Part shown: piece after piece, positions 50,904 through 59,936 of the stretch
Numbering within the stretch: the stretch's first letter is position 1
Layout: each line of letters starts with the position of its first letter
From: Azospirillum sp. SYSU D00513
GTDB taxonomy: Bacteria > Pseudomonadota > Alphaproteobacteria > Azospirillales > Azospirillaceae
DNA: 64,000 nucleotides
NCBI RefSeq assembly: GCF_017356015.1
Contig: NZ_JAFIQV010000016.1
Span: 62,001-126,000 of the forward strand
Direction: 5' to 3'
Notes under the pieces: generated by a model
Told to the model about the DNA's origin: nothing
The model's input: only the letters and a program-made list of their open reading frames with translations
Databases searched by the model: none
Made by a program: the position numbers and the translations under genes

Positions 50904-52724
50904 ATGCCGTCAGAGCGCCCTTCCGCGGACCCCAGCGCCCCCAACCTGTGCGCGGTGGTGCCGAGCCGCAACCACCACAAGGCACTGCCCAAGGTGGTGG
51001 AGGGGCTGCGCGCCCACGGGTTGGCGGTGATTCTGGTGGATGATGGCAGCGACGACCCGGCCCGGACGGCCATCGCCGCGCTGCACGCTCCCGAGGACGG
51101 CGTCGAGGTGATCCGGCTGGATCCGAACCAGGGGAAGGGTGCCGCCGTCGCCGCCGGGCTGCGGCGCGCCCTGGCGAGGGGGTTCACCCACGCCCTCCAG
51201 ATGGACGCCGACGGGCAGCACGACGCGGGCGCCCTGCCCGCCCTGATCGCCGCCCATCGGGCAAATCCCGGCGCGCTCGTCAGCGGCCGCCCGATCTATG
51301 ACGGGTCCGTGCCGCGCTCGCGCCAGATCGCGCGCTGGCTGACCCATGTCTGGGTCTGGGTGGAAACCCTGTCGCTGCGCATCGCCGACAGCATGTGCGG
51401 CTTCCGCGTCTACCCGGTTGCCCCGACGCTGGCGGTGATGGACTCCGAGACGGTGGGCCGGCGCATGGATTTCGACACCGAGATCATGGTCAGGCTGTTC
51501 TGGCGCGGCGTGCCGACGGTCCATGTGCCGGTGCCGGTCGTCTACCCGCCGGACAACACCTCCAACTTCCGGCTGCTTCAGGACAACTGGCTGATCACGC
51601 GCATGCACACGCGGCTGGTCTGCACCATGCTCCTGCGCCTGCCGTCGGTCCTGCGCAACCGGCCGCCGCGCACGGCAGCAAAAGAGGGGGCGGCACCGGA
51701 TGGGGCGGCCCTGCACTGGGCGGCGGTCGGCGAACGCGGCGCTTGGCTCGGGATGCGGATCCTATCGGCCATCCACCGCCTGATCGGCCGCCGGGGCTGC
51801 ATCGCGGCGCTCTGGCCCATCGTCGCCTATTTCCACCTGACCGACCGGGCGGGCCGGCGCCATTCGATGGACTATCTGCGGCGGGTCCATGCGGCAAAGG
51901 GGCTGCCGCCGCCGGGCCGGCTGGATTCCTTGCGCCATTATATGACCTTCGCGACCAAGGCGCTGGACAGCTTCGCCGCCTGGGACGACCCGTCCCGGAC
52001 CGGCCCCCTGGAGGTCGCCGGAAGCGAGGAGATCGAGCGGCTCGCCGCCGGCGGACGGGGCGGCCTGCTGATCGTCTCCCACTTGGGCAACGCGGAACTC
52101 TGCCGCGCCCGGCTGACGGAACGGTTCAACCGGCCCATGAACGTGCTGCTGCACACGCGGCACGCCCGGCTCTACAACCGGCTGCTCAAGTCCGTGAACC
52201 CGGACGTCGAGGACCACACCATCCAGGTGACCGAGGTCGGGCCGGACACCGCCATCGACCTGACGAACCGCGTGCAGCGTGGCGAGTGGATCGCCATCGC
52301 CGGCGACCGCACCCCGGTCATGGGGCAGGCCCGCACCAGCCTCGTCCCTTTCCTCGGCCAGGACGCGCCCTTCTCGCAGGGACCCTACGTGCTGGCGGCA
52401 CTCATGGGATGCCCGGTCTTCCTGATGTTCTGCCTGCGCGAGGGGGACCGCCATGTCGTCCGCTTCGAGCACTTCTCCGACCGGATCGAACTGCCCCGCC
52501 GGAACAAGGACGCGGCGCTGACCGAACTGGCCGCCCGCTACGCGCGCCGGCTCGAGGAGCATTGCCTGAGCGCGCCCCTGCAATGGTACAATTTCTACGA
52601 CTTCTGGGCGCTTCCGCCCGGCGCCGGAACAAAGGGAACCCCGGCGGCGACGGACGCGCCCGGCGCGGACGGGACGGTTCCCGCCGCCGCGCCGGACCGG
52701 GTCCGCCCGCTCACTTCAGCTTGA
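50904..52724 (+). CDS. apeJ: Fusion of GT2 glycosyltransferase and LPLAT acyltransferase (ApeJ-like)
   Basis: 606 residues. Residues 12-250 are a GT2 domain: V-V-P-S-R-N-H, D-D-G-S-D-D and the M-D-A-D-G metal-site motif near residue 100. Residues 290-585 are an LpxL-like lysophospholipid acyltransferase with the catalytic H393-x4-E398 (H-L-G-N-A-E) and a later A-G-D-R-T-P-V. The fusion is typical for aryl-polyene clusters, where it is thought to build the lipid to which the polyene is attached. It is on the plus strand, opposite the main ape operon, and overlaps the convergent gene by 14 bases. Confidence 0.9.
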   Translation: MPSERPSADPSAPNLCAVVPSRNHHKALPKVVEGLRAHGLAVILVDDGSDDPARTAIAALHAPEDGVEVIRLDPNQGKGAAVAAGLRRALARGFTHALQMDADGQHDAGALPALIAAHRANPGALVSGRPIYDGSVPRSRQIARWLTHVWVWVETLSLRIADSMCGFRVYPVAPTLAVMDSETVGRRMDFDTEIMVRLFWRGVPTVHVPVPVVYPPDNTSNFRLLQDNWLITRMHTRLVCTMLLRLPSVLRNRPPRTAAKEGAAPDGAALHWAAVGERGAWLGMRILSAIHRLIGRRGCIAALWPIVAYFHLTDRAGRRHSMDYLRRVHAAKGLPPPGRLDSLRHYMTFATKALDSFAAWDDPSRTGPLEVAGSEEIERLAAGGRGGLLIVSHLGNAELCRARLTERFNRPMNVLLHTRHARLYNRLLKSVNPDVEDHTIQVTEVGPDTAIDLTNRVQRGEWIAIAGDRTPVMGQARTSLVPFLGQDAPFSQGPYVLAALMGCPVFLMFCLREGDRHVVRFEHFSDRIELPRRNKDAALTELAARYARRLEEHCLSAPLQWYNFYDFWALPPGAGTKGTPAATDAPGADGTVPAAAPDRVRPLTSA

Positions 52725-53151
52725 CGACCTTGCCCTTGAGCGCCACGCCGGCCATGATGTTGCCGGCCCCGCACATGAATTCGCTTTCGCTGCTGGTCTC
52801 GGTGTTCTTGTAGTTGCTCAGGATGCCGACGACGGCGTTCCCGCCTTCCTTGCGGGCGCGCTCCTGCATCTCAAGAACGGCGCTCAGGAAGGCCCACTGG
52901 CAGGCTTCCTTGTCGGACTTGCCGACGGCGTTGGTCTTCTTGTTGGTCTTCCACTCGCCGAAATCCCGGCTCTGCCTCGGCGCCCTCTGCGCGCCGAAAT
53001 AGAGCTTCACGCCCTGGTCGAGCCTCTCACGGGCTTCCGGCGTGTTCAGCGCTTCCACGATCGAATACATCCCGCGCTCGTCACGGGCCTGCGCCGGAAG
53101 GGCGAACGCGCAAGCCGCCGCGAGAAGGACGGCGGAAAGGTGGCGCTTCAT
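52711..53151 (-). CDS. Small exported protein of the type often mis-labelled 'excinuclease ATPase subunit'
   Basis: 146 residues; residues 1-22 are a signal peptide (cleavage after A-Q-A). The mature protein includes Y-F-G-A-Q-R-A-P, K-S-D-K-E-A-C-Q-W-A-F-L-S-A, G-G-N-A-V-V-G-I, M-C-G-A-G and M-A-G-V-A-L-K-G. Two Cys may form a disulphide. It has no ATPase motif, so the common 'excinuclease' label is wrong. It sits between the ketosynthase operon and the GT2/LPLAT gene and may help the polyene reach the outer membrane, a guess. Confidence 0.75.
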   Translation of the reverse strand: MKRHLSAVLLAAACAFALPAQARDERGMYSIVEALNTPEARERLDQGVKLYFGAQRAPRQSRDFGEWKTNKKTNAVGKSDKEACQWAFLSAVLEMQERARKEGGNAVVGILSNYKNTETSSESEFMCGAGNIMAGVALKGKVVKLK

Positions 53152-53284
53152 GCTTCAAATCCCCAATCACGAAACAATCGCCGCCAGTCTGGCTCAAAAA
53201 CAGGTTGTGCGCCAGAAATTACACATCCCTGGCGCGAAGCCGGCCTTTCGCGGAGGAGAAGCGTTGCTCAGACTCCGCGCCGGA

Positions 53285-54508
53285 TCAGGCGCGGCGCAGG
53301 ACCAGGGACGTGTTGATGCCGCCGAAGGCGAAGTTGTTGGACATCAGATGGTCCGTCTCGATGCGGCGCGGTTCCCCCATGATGTAATCAAGCGGGGCGC
53401 AGCGCTCGTCCACGACCTCCAGGTTCGCGGTCGGCACGAACATCCCCTCGCGCATCATCTCGATGCCGAGCCAGGCCTCCAAGGCACCACAGGCGCCCAG
53501 GCTGTGGCCGAAATAGCTCTTCAGCGAATGGATGGGGACCCGCTCCCCGAACACCGCGTTGGTGGCGGCGGTCTCGGCGATGTCGCCCCATTCGGTGGCG
53601 GTGCCGTGGCCGTTGACGAAGCCGATGTCGTCCGGGGCGAGCCCGGCATCCTCCAGCGACATGCGCAAGGCCACCTCCATGGTCGATGCCTGGGGCTGCG
53701 TCGCGTGGTTGCCGTCGGAGTTGCAGGCGAAGCCGACGATCTCCGCGTGGATGGTCGCGCCGCGCGCGATGGCCCGCTCGCGCTCCTCCAGGATCAGGGT
53801 GGTGGCGCCTTCCCCGATCACCAGCCCGTCGCGGTCGCGGTCGTAGGGGCGCGGGCTGGTGTGCGGGCGGTCGTTGCGGGTGGAGGTCGCGAACAGCGTG
53901 TCGAAGACCGCCGATTCCGTGACGTCCAGTTCCTCCGCCCCGCCGGCGATCATCACGTCGGCCTTGCCCCAGCGGATCGCCTCGTAGGCGTAGCCGATGG
54001 CCTGGCTGCCCGAAGTGCAGGCGGTGGAGGTCGGGATGATCCGACCGGTCACGCCGAAGAACAGGCCGATGTTCACCGCCGCCGTGTGGCTCATCATCTG
54101 GATGTAGCTGGTCGCGTTCAGCGTCTTCGAGGTGCCCTGGGTCATCAGCTCGGCAAAGGCGATCACCGGCGCCGGGCTGCCGAAGGAGGAACCGTAGGCG
54201 ATGCCGCAGCGCCCGGCCTTCACGACCGGCTCCTCCGTCAGCCCCGCATCCGCCAGCGCGCGCTCGGTCGCGTAGACGGCCATGCGCGACACCGGCCCCA
54301 TGGTGCGGGTCTTCTTGCGCGGGTAGCGGGCGTCCACGGAGAAGCCCGTCACGGGGGCGGCGAGGCGGGTGTTGATGCCCTCGAACCGCTCCCACTCCGT
54401 CATGGTGCGGATGCCGGTCTCCCCCCGCAGCATGCGCCCGCGGATGGTGGGCCAGTCCTCGCCCAGGGCGGTGACGCCGCCCATGCCCGTGACGACCACC
54501 CTGCGCAT
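53285..54508 (-). CDS. apeR: Beta-ketoacyl-ACP synthase (ApeR-like)
   Basis: 407 residues. The Claisen triad is complete: Cys164 in S-T-A-C-T-S-G, His301 in N-G-H-G-T-A-T, His335 in K-S-Y-F-G-H. It begins R-V-V-V-T-G-M-G. In aryl-polyene clusters two ketosynthases act, one extending the polyene with a partner and one acting alone at initiation. The start overlaps the ketoreductase stop (TGATG). Confidence 0.93.
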   Translation of the reverse strand: MRRVVVTGMGGVTALGEDWPTIRGRMLRGETGIRTMTEWERFEGINTRLAAPVTGFSVDARYPRKKTRTMGPVSRMAVYATERALADAGLTEEPVVKAGRCGIAYGSSFGSPAPVIAFAELMTQGTSKTLNATSYIQMMSHTAAVNIGLFFGVTGRIIPTSTACTSGSQAIGYAYEAIRWGKADVMIAGGAEELDVTESAVFDTLFATSTRNDRPHTSPRPYDRDRDGLVIGEGATTLILEERERAIARGATIHAEIVGFACNSDGNHATQPQASTMEVALRMSLEDAGLAPDDIGFVNGHGTATEWGDIAETAATNAVFGERVPIHSLKSYFGHSLGACGALEAWLGIEMMREGMFVPTANLEVVDERCAPLDYIMGEPRRIETDHLMSNNFAFGGINTSLVLRRA

Positions 54509-55233
54509 CAGAACATGCCCCCGTTCACCGAAATCACCTGGCGGGTGATGTAGCCTGCCTCGTCCGAGCAGAGGAAGCCGACCACCGCCGCGACCTCCTC
54601 CGGCGTGCCGAACCGCCGCATGGGAACCATCGCCATGGCCTCGTCCCGGTGCATCTCCTCGACCATCTGGGTCTCGATGATGCCCGGCGCCACGCAGTTG
54701 ACGGTGATCTTCCGCTTGGCAAGCTCGATCGCCAGCGCCTTGGTGGCGCCGATGATGCCCGCCTTGGCGGCGCTGTAGTTCACCTGCCCCCGGTTGCCCA
54801 TCAGGCCGGACACCGAGGACAGCGTAACGATGCGCCCGCCCTTGCGTGCCGACACCATCGGCATCACCAGCGGCTTCAGCACGTTGTAGAAACCGTCCAG
54901 GTTGGTGTCGAGCACGGCGTCCCAGTCCTCGTCCGGCATGGCCGGAAAGGCGTTGTCGCGGGCGATGCCCGCGTTCAGCACGGCGCCATAATAGGGTCCG
55001 TTCGCCTCGATGTCGGCCTCGATCGCCGCGCGGCAGGCCGCCCGGTCCGCCGTGTCGAAGGTCATCAGGCGGCCCGCGCCGCCCGTTTCCAGGATCGCCG
55101 CCAGCGTCGCCTCGGCACCGGCCTGGTCGCGCCCGTAATGGGCCGCCACCGTGAAGCCGTTCCGCCCCAGCCGCTCGGCGATGGCGCGCCCGATCCCCTT
55201 GCTGGCCCCGGTCACCAGAATCGTCCTGCTCAT
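54508..55233 (-). CDS. apeQ: 3-ketoacyl-ACP reductase (FabG-type, ApeQ-like)
   Basis: 241 residues. T-G-A-S-K-G-I-G near residue 8 binds NADPH; N-A-G-I follows, and the catalytic residues are Ser140, Tyr153, Lys157 in N-Y-S-A-A-K-A-G. It reduces the beta-keto group in each elongation cycle. It overlaps both neighbours by 1 to 4 bases. Confidence 0.95.
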   Translation of the reverse strand: MSRTILVTGASKGIGRAIAERLGRNGFTVAAHYGRDQAGAEATLAAILETGGAGRLMTFDTADRAACRAAIEADIEANGPYYGAVLNAGIARDNAFPAMPDEDWDAVLDTNLDGFYNVLKPLVMPMVSARKGGRIVTLSSVSGLMGNRGQVNYSAAKAGIIGATKALAIELAKRKITVNCVAPGIIETQMVEEMHRDEAMAMVPMRRFGTPEEVAAVVGFLCSDEAGYITRQVISVNGGMF

Positions 55234-55712
55234 TCCCCTGCCCCCTGGGCCATCAGCATCGCCCGCGCATCCTCCGGCTGATAGACGGTGAGCTGGGCTT
55301 TCGCCAGCGCCGTTCCGTTCCCGCCGTCCTCCCCCGCGCGCGCCACGACGCAGTCAAACACGCCCATCTCCTCGTCCCGGAACACCAGCGAGACGGTCAC
55401 GGCGAGCCGTTCCCCCTCGGCGAAGCGGGCCACCGTGGCCTCGAAGCTCCGCGTGCCGAGCAGCAGGCCGAGCCGGACAGGCGCTCCCGCCTCCAGCGCC
55501 TCGGCCCCGACATAGGCGCCGCAGGCCTGCGCCATCCATTCGATGGCGACGTGGGCGGCGACGCCGCGCCCCGCCTCGAAGAAGGGAATGCCGGGCCGGA
55601 TCGTCAGGGCGGCCGACAGCACGCCCTCGCCGATGCCGGTCACCTCGTCGATCAGGATCATCGGCGGGGCGTGCGGCAGCAGCGCTTCGACCGGGTGCGG
55701 ACAGGGCTTCAT
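55230..55712 (-). CDS. apeP: Hot-dog 3-hydroxyacyl-ACP dehydratase (ApeP-like)
   Basis: 160 residues from ATG 55712. L-L-P-H-A-P-P-M-I-L-I-D near residue 10 is typical of ApeP/FabZ-like hot-dog proteins, and H-V-A-I-E-W-M-A-Q-A-C-G-A-Y matches the active-site helix. It dehydrates the hydroxyacyl chain to create conjugated double bonds. ATGA overlap with the ketosynthase upstream and with the reductase downstream. Confidence 0.9.
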   Translation of the reverse strand: MKPCPHPVEALLPHAPPMILIDEVTGIGEGVLSAALTIRPGIPFFEAGRGVAAHVAIEWMAQACGAYVGAEALEAGAPVRLGLLLGTRSFEATVARFAEGERLAVTVSLVFRDEEMGVFDCVVARAGEDGGNGTALAKAQLTVYQPEDARAMLMAQGAGE

Positions 55713-56914
55713 GACCGGTCCTCCCGACCGAACAGCAGGGCGACGTTGCTGCCGCCGAAGGCGAAGGAATTGCTGAGCATGGCGGCCGCCCCGTCCGGCG
55801 CGGCGAGGCGCTCGCCCCTCCCGGCCAGCCGGATCGGCGGGATGGCCGGGTCGGCCTTCCCGTCCATCAGATGCGGCGGGAGGAATCCCTCCGGGTTGTG
55901 CTCCCGGTGCAGGGCCAGCCACAGGAAGGCGGCCTCGACGGCGCCCGCGGCGCCCAGCGTATGGCCAGTCATGCCCTTGGTCGAGCTGCAGGGGACCTCC
56001 GCCCCGAACAGCGCGTGGACGGCCTTGCCCTCCATCGAATCGTTCAGCGGCGTTCCGGTGCCGTGCAGGTTGACGTAGGCGATGTCCGAAGACGCCAGCC
56101 CCGCGTCGGCGAGTGCCGCCTGCATGGCGCGCAACGCCCCGCCGCCTTCCGGATCGGGGGCGCTGAGATGGTGCGCGTCGGAGCTTTCACCCAGCCCGAG
56201 GAAATTCACCTCCGCCGGCTCCGCCGTCAGCAGGAAGGCCGCCGCGCCCTCCCCGACGTTGATGCCGTCGCGCCCGGCGGCAAACGGGTTGCACTGCCCG
56301 GCGGAAACGGCCTCCAGCGAGGCGAAGCCGCCGATCGTCATGCGGCAGAGCGTGTCCGCCCCGCCGGTCACCACGGCGTCGGCCAGCCCGGCGCGGATCA
56401 GCCGCCGCGCCGACCCGAAGGCCTTACCGCCGGAGGAGCAGGCCGTGGACACCGTGTAGGCCGGGCCGGTCACCCCGAGTGCACGCGCCACGAACTCGGC
56501 AAGGCTCGCCGTCTCCTGCTGGCGGTAGTGGAAGCCCGCCGGCCAGGCGCCGTCGCGGCGGACGGCGGCGTAGGCCTCCTCGCCCTCCAATATCCCGGCC
56601 GTGCTGGTGCCGAGCACCACGGCGACCCGGTGCGGCCCATGGCGGCGGATGGCGGCGCGGACGCCGTGCTCGATCTGCCGCAGGGCGGCGAGCATCAGCC
56701 GGTTGTTGCGGGAGGCGTAAAGGTCCAGCCCGTCCGGGATCGGCGGCAGCGGCGCGCCCACCGCGCCGACATGGACCGTCCGGCCGGGGACGAGGCTGTC
56801 GCGGGGGACCAGGCCCGCGCGCGTGCCGGCGAACAGGGCGGGGGCGACCGCCTCCCTGCCCGTGCCGATGGGCGTCGCGAGCCCCATGAGCGGGATGCCG
56901 AAGGATTGGTTCAT
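55709..56914 (-). CDS. apeO: Beta-ketoacyl-ACP synthase (ApeO-like)
   Basis: 401 residues. The catalytic Cys159 in S-T-A-C-S-S-G, His284 in N-L-H-G-T-G-T and His318 in K-G-M-T-G-H are present. It is the first ketosynthase in the operon order and would form C-C bonds on the carrier protein. Overlaps the lipoprotein gene upstream by four bases (ATGA). Confidence 0.93.
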   Translation of the reverse strand: MNQSFGIPLMGLATPIGTGREAVAPALFAGTRAGLVPRDSLVPGRTVHVGAVGAPLPPIPDGLDLYASRNNRLMLAALRQIEHGVRAAIRRHGPHRVAVVLGTSTAGILEGEEAYAAVRRDGAWPAGFHYRQQETASLAEFVARALGVTGPAYTVSTACSSGGKAFGSARRLIRAGLADAVVTGGADTLCRMTIGGFASLEAVSAGQCNPFAAGRDGINVGEGAAAFLLTAEPAEVNFLGLGESSDAHHLSAPDPEGGGALRAMQAALADAGLASSDIAYVNLHGTGTPLNDSMEGKAVHALFGAEVPCSSTKGMTGHTLGAAGAVEAAFLWLALHREHNPEGFLPPHLMDGKADPAIPPIRLAGRGERLAAPDGAAAMLSNSFAFGGSNVALLFGREDRS

Positions 56915-57549
56915 GGCGCGAGTCCCACGGTTTGGGCCTCCACGGACCGCACCTCAATCGCGTAGCCCCAGCCGAGATTTTCGTAGCGCAGCGTCCCCGT
57001 CCAGGGACCGCCGGCGGGCCAGCCGTAGGTGGCGCGCAGCACGTCGCGGCCGTCGATCCGCACGGTGCGCCGGTCCGTCTCGGCGATCAGCTCTCCCCCC
57101 GTCGGCGCCAGCGCCCTTCGGACCGCGGCCTCGGGCCAGTAGAGCAGGACAAGGTCGGCCAGCATGCTGCCGGGCCGCAGCCCCTCGGGCAGCCAGGGGG
57201 CCGTTTCCACCCTGGTGTCGTCGCCGGTCCAGGTGATGGTCATGGCGCGCCGCCCCATCCCGTCCAGCCCCGCCAGGACGAGCCGCTCCGCCGTGACGCT
57301 GAGATGGCCTTCGAAAACGTAAGTGCGGTCGCCATGGCGGGCGGTGATCATCTGCACCGCCTCGACGGAGCGGCCGAGGTCGGCCGGGCGCGGCAGGTCG
57401 AGGCGCTCGCCCGGCGCCACCAGCGGCGCCCGCGCCTCCGCCGAAGGGCTGTCCGGCGAAGGGCTGTCCGGCGAAGGGGCCGGCACCGCCGCGGCACAGC
57501 CCGCAAGCAACACCGCCACCGCCACCCCTGCCCAGATTCCTGCCATCAT
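56911..57549 (-). CDS. apeN: DUF3261 outer-membrane lipoprotein
   Basis: 212 residues. L-L-A-G-C at residue 18 is a lipobox. The body carries V-E-A-V-Q-M-I-T-A-R-H-G-D-R-T-Y-V-F-E-G-H-L-S, the DUF3261 start, and a late L-R-Y-E-N-L-G-W-G-Y. Residues near 28-35 contain a duplicated S-P-D-S-P, from a 15-base tandem repeat. It is 41 bases downstream of the exporter and likely helps place the lipid-linked polyene in the outer membrane. Confidence 0.82.
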   Translation of the reverse strand: MMAGIWAGVAVAVLLAGCAAAVPAPSPDSPSPDSPSAEARAPLVAPGERLDLPRPADLGRSVEAVQMITARHGDRTYVFEGHLSVTAERLVLAGLDGMGRRAMTITWTGDDTRVETAPWLPEGLRPGSMLADLVLLYWPEAAVRRALAPTGGELIAETDRRTVRIDGRDVLRATYGWPAGGPWTGTLRYENLGWGYAIEVRSVEAQTVGLAP

Positions 57550-57590
57550 TCGTACTCGAAAGGTTCTGCCGCTGCGAACGGCGCGGGACC

Positions 57591-59936
57591 TTACACCAAC
57601 TCGCCGCCCGTTGTACCCACCGCAGGTAAAGATTTCTGCCGATCCGGTGCCGCGAGCGGTGCCAAAAAGAAGGCGAAGGCCATCCCGATCAACATCGTGG
57701 CGCCGAAACTGTGCACGGCGGGCACGACGCTCGCCGCCAGAAGGCCGAAGGACAGCAGCGTGGTGAGCGTCGCCAGCCACACCGCCAGCATCGTCACGGC
57801 CCGGTGCTCCTCCCCGCTCTCCGCGCAGAAGATGGCGTAATCGACCCCGATCGACAGCACCAGCACCAGCGCCATGGCGTGGAAGAAGTTGAAGGCATGC
57901 CCGATCAGGGCCAGCAGCGCCACCGTCAGCAGCACGGAGGCGAGCGGAGGCAGCATGGCGCGGAGCGCCCGGCGCCGGCCCAGCCGCCAGGCCAGCGCCA
58001 GGAACATGCCGACCGCCGACAGGCCGGTCAGCAGCAGCGCCCGCTCCCGGTACTTGGCAAGCAGGGCGCTGAAATCGGCCGTCGGATCGACCAGCCGCAC
58101 GCCCGGCACCCCGGCGAGTTCGGCCCGCAGCCGGTCGGGCCGGGCGAGGCCCTGCAAGGTCGCCACATGCAGACCGGGCGCCAGGACCAGCTCGCGCAGG
58201 AGGGGGACGGCCTCGCCCGCGAGCGCCCGCTCCAGCGTCAGGACCTCGCCGCTGCCGCCGGCCTGTCCGCCCTCCTCGCCAGGCATGCCGAGGGCCGCGC
58301 GCTGGCGGGCGAGGAAGGGCTGCTCCAGGGCGGTGCGGACGAGCGCCTGGTTGGCGCGCTGGCGCTCTGCCGACGGGACGAAGGCGGCCGGCATCTGGTA
58401 GCCGGACAGCACTCCCTCCCGCTTCAGCCGGGCGAGGAGCGGGGCAACCGCCTCCCCCCGGCGCAGGGCGGCTTCATCGTCCGCGCCTTCGATCAGCAGG
58501 AACTGGGGAGCCGTGGTCGCGCCGATCATGGACTGGATGGCCGCCTGCTCCGCGACAAGCGCGGGGTTCAGCGCCTGCATCCGGCGCACGTCGTCGTCGG
58601 CGCGGAAGCGCATGGCGCCCATTGCGAGGACCGTCACCGCCGCAACGGCCAGCAGGATGTGCAGGGGGCGCCGGCGCGCGTCGCTCCAGAATCCCCAGAG
58701 CCCGGCGGCGGTCCTCAACAGCGTGGCGCCATGGCGGAGCGGCTTCGCCCGGTCCAGCCGGGGCAGCCAGAGAACCACGGTCAGGAAGGCGGCGGACAGG
58801 CCGAGGATCGAGAAGACGGCGATCTGCCGCAATCCTGGAAAGGGGGCGACGGCCAGCATGGCATAGCCGATCAGGCTGGTGAGCAGGCCGAGAAGGATGC
58901 TGGGGAAGACATGCGCCAGCCGCTCGGCCGGCGTGGCCGGGCTACGGTCGAACATGGTCGCGCTGTAATGCAGGCTGTAATCCACGGCGACACCGATCAG
59001 GCTGCTGCCGAACAGCAATGCTGCCACATGCAACTCGCCGAACAGGGCGAGGCTTCCGGAAAAGCCGACCAGCAGCCCAACCCCGAGCGCAAGGAGGCTG
59101 TGCAGCAGCGGTGTCGCCCGCCGGAACACCAGCAGGATAAGGCCCATGGCGCCGAGCGTCGAAAGGGTCGCCAGGGTGGAGGCCTCCTGGATCGCCGTGC
59201 GGGATCCGGCCTCCGCGAAGAAGACGGCGCCCAGCCGCTTGACCCGGAGGTCCGGCTGCGCCGCCCGCAGCCGTTCGACGGACGCGTCGAAGGCCCCAAC
59301 GAACCGTTCCTGCACGTCCAGCGCGAAAGGTGCGCCGGCGAGCGTGCCGGTCACCAGGATCCAGGTCACGCCTTCCTCGACGGCCGTCAGCATGCCCTCG
59401 TCCAGCGACAGCCGCGACAACGGGAAGGGCAGCCCCGCGAAAAAGCCCGGCAGCAGCAGAAAGGGATCGCCGCGCAGCAGGCTGGCGTCGGCCACGCCCC
59501 CGACGCCGAACACCTGCGCGAGCGCCTTCATGGCGACGTCCTCCCCGCGCCCGGCTTCGAGCAGGGTTCGGTCATCCTCGGCCAGCAGGCCCCGGCGATG
59601 CGGGTAATAGAGGGCGCCCAGCCGCTTCAGACTCTCCGGGTCCAGCCGCCCCCCCGCGGGGAGCAGGAGGCCGGTGGCGGAGAGGTCGGCCTCGATGCCG
59701 GCGGCGGCGGTTCGGGCGGCGTCGCGGGACGGGGCGCCGACCAGCGCCACGACGCGCCGCGACAGGGCGCCCGCCACCGCGTCGTTGGCGCGCTGCAGGA
59801 CGGGATCCTGCTCCTCGCGCGGCAGCAGCGCCAGGAGATCGGTGCGGAAGGTCAGCCCGTCATGGAGGCGCGAGGCCATGTAGCCGCCGGCCAGCACGAC
59901 CAGGGCGAGCCAGAGCAGGGCCGCCAGCCGCAGCAT
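57591..59936 (-). CDS. apeM: MMPL/RND-type exporter (ApeM-like)
   Basis: 781 residues. Twelve membrane segments in two halves of six; large loops at about 35-230 and 450-610. Motifs: V-D-Y-S-L-H-Y in the first half and V-D-Y-A-I-F in the second, typical of the D-Y pairs of MMPL proteins. It would export the polyene or its lipid precursor. The start overlaps the LolA-like gene (TGATG). Confidence 0.92.
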   Translation of the reverse strand: MLRLAALLWLALVVLAGGYMASRLHDGLTFRTDLLALLPREEQDPVLQRANDAVAGALSRRVVALVGAPSRDAARTAAAGIEADLSATGLLLPAGGRLDPESLKRLGALYYPHRRGLLAEDDRTLLEAGRGEDVAMKALAQVFGVGGVADASLLRGDPFLLLPGFFAGLPFPLSRLSLDEGMLTAVEEGVTWILVTGTLAGAPFALDVQERFVGAFDASVERLRAAQPDLRVKRLGAVFFAEAGSRTAIQEASTLATLSTLGAMGLILLVFRRATPLLHSLLALGVGLLVGFSGSLALFGELHVAALLFGSSLIGVAVDYSLHYSATMFDRSPATPAERLAHVFPSILLGLLTSLIGYAMLAVAPFPGLRQIAVFSILGLSAAFLTVVLWLPRLDRAKPLRHGATLLRTAAGLWGFWSDARRRPLHILLAVAAVTVLAMGAMRFRADDDVRRMQALNPALVAEQAAIQSMIGATTAPQFLLIEGADDEAALRRGEAVAPLLARLKREGVLSGYQMPAAFVPSAERQRANQALVRTALEQPFLARQRAALGMPGEEGGQAGGSGEVLTLERALAGEAVPLLRELVLAPGLHVATLQGLARPDRLRAELAGVPGVRLVDPTADFSALLAKYRERALLLTGLSAVGMFLALAWRLGRRRALRAMLPPLASVLLTVALLALIGHAFNFFHAMALVLVLSIGVDYAIFCAESGEEHRAVTMLAVWLATLTTLLSFGLLAASVVPAVHSFGATMLIGMAFAFFLAPLAAPDRQKSLPAVGTTGGELV

